64,000 nucleotides of DNA, from the NCBI RefSeq assembly GCF_018320785.1, contig NC_054875.1:2671001-2735000 (forward strand). The letters run 5' to 3'. Shown here piece by piece: positions 57,681 through 64,000 of this stretch. The notes below the pieces were generated by a model that was not told the origin of the DNA, made no database searches, and saw only the letters and a program-made list of their open reading frames with translations. Origin of the DNA: Cheilinus undulatus (Eukaryota > Chordata > Actinopteri > Labriformes > Labridae). The stretch's first letter is position 1. The number at the start of each line of letters is the position of its first letter. The translations under genes and the position numbers were made by a program.

Positions 57681-58007
57681 TCAGCCACCCATAAATATTG
57701 CACTGGTACGAAATTTTGGATAAAATCGAACCTGTTCCAAAAAAATGACAATTTAGGTGTCAGTGTGCAGATGTGATTAGAACAACATGAAATTGACTCA
57801 CTGTATTATATTGTATTGCCTTAACACTCTGTGACCTGTATTTCTGTGACTGAGACTCCTGCAGCAGCCTCTCAGTGCTGTCAGCACAGACACTGACACA
57901 CTTTCACTAATCTAGGTCAGTGAGAGAGCCACGTGCTACAAGATATTTAACAGATTAAATATCCTCCTTGATAGTCCATGTGTGCTCAGTGGAAAAGGTC
58001 TATGCGT

Positions 58008-58068
58008 CTGTGTGTGTGTGTGTGTGGGGGGGGGGGGTGTGTGGGTGTGTGTGTGTGTGTGTGTGTGT
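58008..58068. repeat. (GT)n microsatellite with G12 run
   Basis: A GT-dinucleotide run interrupted by an uninterrupted G-run at about 58026-58037 and a GTGGGTG variant. Confidence 0.95.
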
Positions 58069-59465
58069 ATGCTGAAACACAGGTTCATCCTCATCATTCC
58101 AGTCTGTCAAAATTACAGACAGCCTTCAAAATTTTCCATCATCCTTCAAAAACTCCATTAGTGACAGAATATTTGGTTAACATGACCTCTGGCTCAGACA
58201 GAGATGGTTGTTAGTAGGGCTGGGCTTTGACTCTAAGGTTCCTGATCTTATCAACAGTTCTAGTTCTAACTACTGTCAAAACTAACATGGACCTGCCTCT
58301 GACCCTCTGAGCTTTCAGTGCTGCTCATTAGGACTTCAGATCCCAGTTCTGAGTGAGACCATGAGAGCTGATAATATACCTGAGGGTTAGTAAAGCTATC
58401 AGAGCTCTGACACTAACAGTACCATCTGGATCCATGGAGAGACCTGTCCACCAGACTGTAGTCCCTCTATCACCACACGGATCATTCCTCATTCATGCCA
58501 GCATTTCTCTAGTTCATCAACTTCATTATGATCTTTATCTAAAATGTCCCAGATAGTTTTAACCTTTGAATTAGCACCGTCATAAATCTGTTTATGTTAC
58601 TGTTGTCCAGACTGATAAACAGCTGAGGGTGAAGTTCTACCTCTGTTTATTATTTTATAACTTATATGTGACTGGGTCAATGAGAGACAGAAACACACTA
58701 AATCAATTTTTATGTGTGTTTTTATTCCCCAACCGTAAAAGAACAACAATAATTTTTTAGAAATGAGAACTGTAAACAATGGTAAATAATGGTAAATAGA
58801 CAACAGTAGTTAATAGACAACAATAGTGGCGCCCTTTGGACAAAGAAAGCAAAAATATAATTTGCATTAATACATTTCCTGAGCCACCAAACTCAGTTTT
58901 CTCAGTAACCTTAGAAAAAGTGCATTATTTCAGTGTAAATTCACAGTGCATTAATGAACAAAATAGTGCAAATACTCCTTTAACAGTTCAAACAATTCTA
59001 CATGAGGAGAAAATACATTTTACAGAGAAATTAACTCACTTTCATAGCAGTGTGTAGTCTGCACTCAAAGACACACACCTCTGGAACTCAACTCCACATA
59101 TCTCCCCTCTAAACAAGGCAAAAGTACACAAAATGCACATAATGTGACAAAATTAGTATATAACTAAGTTTTCTTTGACTTTTACCACAAAAAGTTGGAA
59201 ATGACCACTCATGCTGCTCTGCTGCTCAGTCTTTTCCCTTAGCGTGGCAGCCATGACACACACACCTCCTCAATCTGCAAAAATCATTACAACACAAAAT
59301 CATCACTCATCAGCCTTGCTGTGCAAAGGTTAGCAGTACTTCATCTACTGATACTGATGCATATCTTTGGATTACATTAATGTTTCTCTTCTACATGTAC
59401 AACATACACACCTCAGAAGTCTTGCGTTTTGTGGGCATCTGTTTACTTCTCCTGCGTGCATCTAA

Positions 59466-60094
59466 GGCCCTGTCCACATGGAGATGAAAACAATATATTG
59501 CCGTTTCATTTTGAAAAAGTTTTCTGTAAAGACGGGATCATTTCATGCAATATCCGCATGAAACCACTGAAACGACTGAAAATGTTGTAGTGCATATGCC
59601 AAGCCTGTATGTGGCACTGTGTTGCTGCCACGAAAATGCACCAAAAAAGAGAAGAAGATCACAGAAAACTGACACAAACTTTCTTCTAGCTGCCTTCCTG
59701 GTTGTTTTCTGTGTTGGATTTAAGAGCATCTGGTGTGTGCGTTTCGTGGTGGTGGCAAAGGAGCATTAGATTTTGCTGTAAAAGCCAGAACAAGCTCAGT
59801 AGCTTCTGCAGCACCAACACAACCCTGTAGTCTGCCATTGTTGTTTTGGCTGGATCCGCGCAGGTGACTTAAGGGAGCTACGCTGTGTGTGACATAATCG
59901 TTTTAAGAAAGATGCGGGTAGCCATCCACACAGAGACGAAATGGTAGTTGTTTATGAATTTATGTACTCCGGGACCAGTTTTCAAAAAGTATCGTTTACA
60001 GTCACCCAAAACACCATTTCCATGTGGATGAAACGCAGATACAACAAAAAATCTTTGCGTATACTCCTGAATTCGTCTCCATATGGACGGGGCC
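59466..60094. mobile_element. MITE with TAA duplication (Harbinger-like)
   Basis: Ends GGCCCTGTCCACATGGAGA and, from the other strand, GGCCCCGTCCATATGGAGA. TAA lies at both edges (59463-59465 and 60095-60097). A 3-bp TAA duplication fits PIF/Harbinger-type MITEs. 629 bp, no transposase. Confidence 0.85.
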
Positions 60095-60097
60095 TAA

Positions 60098-60630
60098 AGC
60101 GGGAGTTGGGAACCCTTGGCTCTGGAGCCGCATATGGCGCTTTTGCCCCTCCCAGTGGCTCTCTGCAGCTGTGCCAAATTTGAAATAAATGAAACTTTTT
60201 ACTTAATATTAAACGAATATTTCCTGTAATTCTATATTGAGATGGTTTTGTATATTTTATCCATAAAAACTGTAGGTCTTTCATTAAATTTTTAACTTTA
60301 TTTTTTACAAACAGGCCTATTTTATCAACTTAATATGCGTCATATCATTCCTCTATGATGCAGTGCATTCTGGTGATTTCCTGTCTTGGGAACAAAGGTC
60401 TGGATGCAGTCTTGTCACAAATGACACCTGAAGCAGGAGTTTTGTGCTCACCACACGAGTTAAGTTTTGAATTTCTGAAATCTGGTTCAGCAGAAAGAGG
60501 GAAGGTCAGAATGTGAAAACGATGATCAACTTTGATACGTTTCATACTAAGCCGGTGCGACCATCAGACTCAAGTAGTGTCAGTGGAGAAAGTGAATGGC
60601 GATGAAGTTAATAACAGTATGAAAAACTAA
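60098..60630. other. Spacer with a possible hAT MITE end
   Basis: GTTGGGAACCCTTGGCTCTGGAGCCGC at 60104-60130 looks like the left end of another common fish hAT MITE, but I could not find its right end. Confidence 0.35.
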
Positions 60631-62934
60631 AGCGGGGTACACACATAAAGATAATCGGGCTGTTTTTGTCCTGATTTTCGCCCTTCCTGACCAAGGACCA
60701 AATGCCAGATTATCTTAGGTCTTATAAGATCATCCTATAAGATTATCCTGTGGTCTGAGGTGTTAAGAGTGAGTTTGTCCCGATAATCGGCTCCAAAAAC
60801 GGTTGGGGCCGACAATCGTAGATATTAAACTTGTTCAATATTTACAACCAAAAATCTTCATGTGTGGGAAAGACGACGACTCTGAGTCATGACTTGGAAT
60901 TGTGACGTGGAATGGAATGTAGCCAATCAAGAAGCCAGCTGACTGAGGAACAAGGAAGCAGGTGTAAATAAAAACAAGCATGGCTGACCTGCTGAAGCAT
61001 CATAACGTTCAGTGGACTTCTTTTTTTTTGTTTTTAGTTCAGGATTTTTCTGTTAAAAATGTGATCAAAGCTGGTAAAAACTCCTGCAAGTCGTCCAAGG
61101 TTATTTTTGAGTTTTTTACACATTATCAAAAGTGTAGATTCCAAGCTTTCAAATGGTGTATATGTTACGGCCTCTTAAAAATTATTAATTTAAACCGGGA
61201 AAAAAAATAAGGCTCGTATCAAAAGAGACCATAGCATATATAAAAGGACACAGACAAATGGTTTGAGTTCCAAAATAATCCAAGCTTTTATTTTAATAAA
61301 CAGATCAATGAATTAATTTAAACATTAATCAAATCAATGAATTAAAAAGGGCTGCAGCCGCCAAAAAGAACAAAAGAGGGGTGGTGGACTGGCTAACCAC
61401 GCAATGGGCCATTGGACCAGCCACCACCCCTAACTAAAACTACCTAACCAAAAGAACTAACTATTTAATCAAGAAAAGAACACAACGAGAAAACAGGACT
61501 ACCGACGACTACAGCCAAACTAAAACAACAAAACCCAGCAATCTAAACATGCCTGGGGAGGGAGGAAAAGGAGAAACGGGAAACAAAACGCTTGGTTAAC
61601 CGAATGAATTAATACTAAACGAAAAAATAATTACTCAAATACCAAAGAAACAAACCTCCTCACGCGCTTCTCCATGAGAGTGTCACGGGTGCCTGGCCCA
61701 GCTCTGCTCTCTCTGCTCTCCATGCTCTACTCCCCGCTCTAAATACTCCCCCTCCTCCACCCTGAGTGCTAACAGCACACAGGTGTGCTGCAGCCCATAG
61801 GTAGAGGGAGGAGGGAGACCAGAGAGCCAGGGAGAGAGAGGACATGCAGCATTCCAGGACGCACGTAACAGTATCATACACCTTGATCTGAGCATATTTT
61901 ACAAAGATATGCTCATTTGAATGTTAACTTCTAGTTCCTGTTTATTGTGAGAAAACCAGGCTTAAAGTTTCAGGACTTCTCCTACCGTCAGGCAGGCCAG
62001 GTAACGGGTGTGAACAACAGAGCCACATTTACATAAAGTCCACCCAAATCAAGCTTCTGAATCGGACTGGTGACACTCATCAAAATATTCCCATAGGAAA
62101 TCTGCCTTCATCAACTTGCCCTGTCGAGTGATCCTGAAGTCGTCCCGAGTCTGTTGATAGTTACTGCTGCTTCTTCATCGTCTCTTCTACTTTTCTTCGC
62201 TGCAGGGTGCATCTTGAGGCTTGCTGATAAAGGTGAAACTACAAACAGCTGTATACGTGATGAGGGGGGTGGAGTTTGAGCCATGCGATGTTTATTATTG
62301 TCCATCTCAATGGGCGAAACTGGGAACAATGGAAGACTGAGTGGCCAATTATCACCCTGCAGTTTTGCTTTTGCCTCCCCTCAATCTCCTTGCAGCAACT
62401 GCGAGAATAGGGCATTTTAAAACACAAAATTAACGCTTTTAAATGTCATCTTTGTGTTACTTTTTTCATCGAATGAGTAGTTTAAATGTCGGACTTGCAT
62501 AAAATGAGAAAAAAAAGGAAAATGATCATTTTGAAGAAAACGACTTTGTATCCATTTTTCTGAACCAGCGGAATGCCGACTTGCAGGAACTTTATCTGGC
62601 TTTGGTCACATATAGTTCCAAGAACACCATCATTCCCTCCACTTGTGTGTCCTCATCCATGTTGGGTGTTGTGTTCTCTGGTTGTTGCTATGTTTCTTCT
62701 TCTTTTTGTCAGATCACGTGTGATCACGCGAGATTTCTGGCTTGGGGGACGAGATTCTAGATCGGTGGTGGGACAGAATCATGATGTGTGTGGTGTGCTG
62801 TGTTCAGATTATCGGAGCATACCACACACAGTACGATCAAAACTGTTCAGTGCCTGATTTTTATCTTTGTGTGGGGTCTCTAACAGATCAAAAATCTCTT
62901 AAGATTTAGAAGATCCTTATGTGTGTACCCCGCT
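60631..62934. mobile_element. DNA transposon (TAA duplication) with a nested LTR
   Basis: Ends AGCGGGGTACACACATAAAG and, from the other strand, AGCGGGGTACACACATAAGG. TAA flanks it at 60628-60630 and 62935-62937. The LTR at 61163-61870 is inserted inside, leaving about 1.6 kb of element. No transposase ORF seen. TAA suggests a PIF/Harbinger-like superfamily. Confidence 0.88.
61163..61870 (-). mobile_element. Solo LTR
   Basis: 708 bp starting TGTTACGGCC and ending GCACGTAACA (TG...CA). Flanks GTATA (61158-61162) and GTATC (61871-61875) are a 4-of-5 target duplication. On the minus strand GGGGAGTATTTAGAGC is a TATA-like region and AATAAAAGC near 61290 a polyadenylation signal, so the LTR points left. 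No internal retroelement genes are attached. Confidence 0.75.
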
Positions 62935-62937
62935 TAA

Positions 62938-63410
62938 GACAAGTTCACACTTAACAGCATCAGTCAGGTGAAGAAAAAGAGAAAGGAGGCCAAGGGATCA
63001 ATAGAGGCTGTTTGAGCAAAGTCAACAGGTAAGCTCAATCAAATTTCAAGTACCCAAGACACTGTGCCCCAGCTGATATGGAAGCTCTCTCTCTCTTTTT
63101 CCTTCTCTCCCTCTCGTGCGCACACAACTATGCGTGCATTGGCGCACTAACATTTAAAATAAACATTCAACATGTAATTTTCATGGACTGCATGTCTGAA
63201 TGCAGTCAGCACACTGGGCATTGCGGCCAGATTTGCATGATACTTTGATTAAACGCACCGTGTTGTCCAGTTTTCTTTGATTTGTTGAGATTTTTTCTGT
63301 TGACTGAAAACTCTTTGGTGACCTCAAACTTACTCTCAATGACAGGCAATCCAGTGAGGTTCATTTTGTGCTTCACAGCCGTTTTATCAGAAAGTTGTTA
63401 CTTTCAGGAT
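62938..63410. other. Spacer, nothing recognised
   Basis: No gene or repeat family seen. A CT-rich run lies near 63088-63116. Confidence 0.5.
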
Positions 63411-63870
63411 TGTTACGGCCTCTTAAAAATGATTAATTTAAACCATAAAAATGAGGCTCATACACAAGAGACCAATAACATATTAAAAGGACACAGACAT
63501 GAGTGGTTTGGGTTTCAAAACAATAATCCAAGCTTTATTTATATTGCAATAGTTAATTGATCAATCCAACAGTAAATAAATAAATGAATGAAATTAAAAA
63601 GGCTGTAGCCGCCAGCCAAAAAGAACAAAAGAGGGGTGGTGGACTGGCTAACCTCGCAATGGGCCATTGGACCAGCCACCACCCCTAGCTAAAACTACCT
63701 AACCAAAAAAACTTAACTATTTAATCAAGGAAAGAAAAAAACAAGAAAATAGGACTACCGATGACTACAGCCAAACCAAAATGACAAAACCCAGCAATCT
63801 AAACACGCATGGGAATTTAAACGGATGGAGAAAACAAACGCTTGAAAAAATGAATTAATTAATCAACGAA
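63411..63870 (-). mobile_element. Second LTR copy of the same family, partial
   Basis: Starts TGTTACGGCCTCTTAAAAA like the LTR at 61163 and follows it through GGGGTGGTGGACTGGCTAAC and CCCAGCAATCTAAACA. The similarity fades at about 63870, so the U3 promoter half is missing. Same orientation as the first copy. Confidence 0.75.
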
Positions 63871-64000
63871 AGAAGAATGTTAAAGACTCTGTAGAGTAAA
63901 AATAAATCTGTATTTATGTTTGTTGTATGATAGATCACTGTGTTATGAACCCCCAGGTCAAATTTCAGTCCAATAAAGCATCTACAAGTTTATAAAATTA

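Larger units (their letters stand above)
56386..59465. other. Intergenic stretch, no supported gene
   Basis: Holds a tRNA-derived SINE piece, a 178-bp tandem duplication and a (GT)n run (listed separately). No exon recognised. 58680-59290 may be an old repeat but I cannot name it. Confidence 0.5.

Noticed and set aside
1-64000. CRISPR array, bacterial operon or phage content
   Set aside because: All tandem repeats are microsatellites, minisatellites or duplications; the genes are vertebrate in type.

Overview
This is a piece of a bony-fish (teleost, probably percomorph) nuclear genome. The signs are intron-containing genes with vertebrate splice sites, a fish-type TRIM array, a TNFRSF14 (HVEM)-like receptor gene, and a dense load of typical fish transposons (RTE/Rex3-like, L1 and L2-like LINEs, PIF/Harbinger, hAT-type MITEs, LTR fragments). 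There are no prokaryotic operons, CRISPR arrays, rRNA genes or convincing tRNA genes. A 100-base run of N at 46032-46131 is an assembly gap. Divergence statements below come from reading the copies side by side, not from computed alignments.

Left part (1-8.74 kb): gene-poor. An RTE-type LINE running left to right (about 2525-8127) is split by a 2863-bp insertion (2953-5815) flanked by a 4-bp duplication, TGTG. The insertion carries a palindromic RFX X-box, two or three small splice-compatible open exons, an LTR-like block and a T/A-rich hAT-like block.

Central part (8.74-33.62 kb): a tandem segmental duplication with three units, each starting with an intronless coding region for a RING / B-box 2 / coiled-coil / PRY-SPRY protein (TRIM35/NF7-like E3 ubiquitin ligase): 8877-10322, 20142-21590 and 29887-31335. 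Units 2 and 3 are 9745 bp apart and nearly identical as far as unit 3 extends. Unit 1 is an older gene copy whose 3' flank becomes almost identical to unit 2 after about 13.2 kb, and it alone carries a 1.9-kb PIF/Harbinger element. The shared flank holds a CTCF-like motif, an 85-codon ORF conserved through silent changes only, a 42-bp minisatellite that differs in copy number, a 5'-truncated L1 with perfect target-site duplications, a decayed Ig V-set-like exon, and two hAT-type MITEs.

Right part (33.6-64 kb): unit 3 breaks off at 33.62 kb and is followed by hAT and palindromic repeats, an L2-like LINE, and on the minus strand a TNFRSF14-like receptor gene (seven exons, 53372 to 46235) running into the gap. 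Beyond the gap lie the last exons of a second, paralogous receptor (45687-45124). A third LINE lies just upstream of the receptor start. The rest is MITEs, two LTRs of one family, a tRNA-derived SINE piece and simple repeats.

Together the genes make an innate-immune neighbourhood: a recently amplified TRIM array, likely intracellular pathogen sensors or restriction-type ligases, next to a duplicated TNF-receptor locus. The surrounding sequence was reshaped by nested transposons and unequal exchange.
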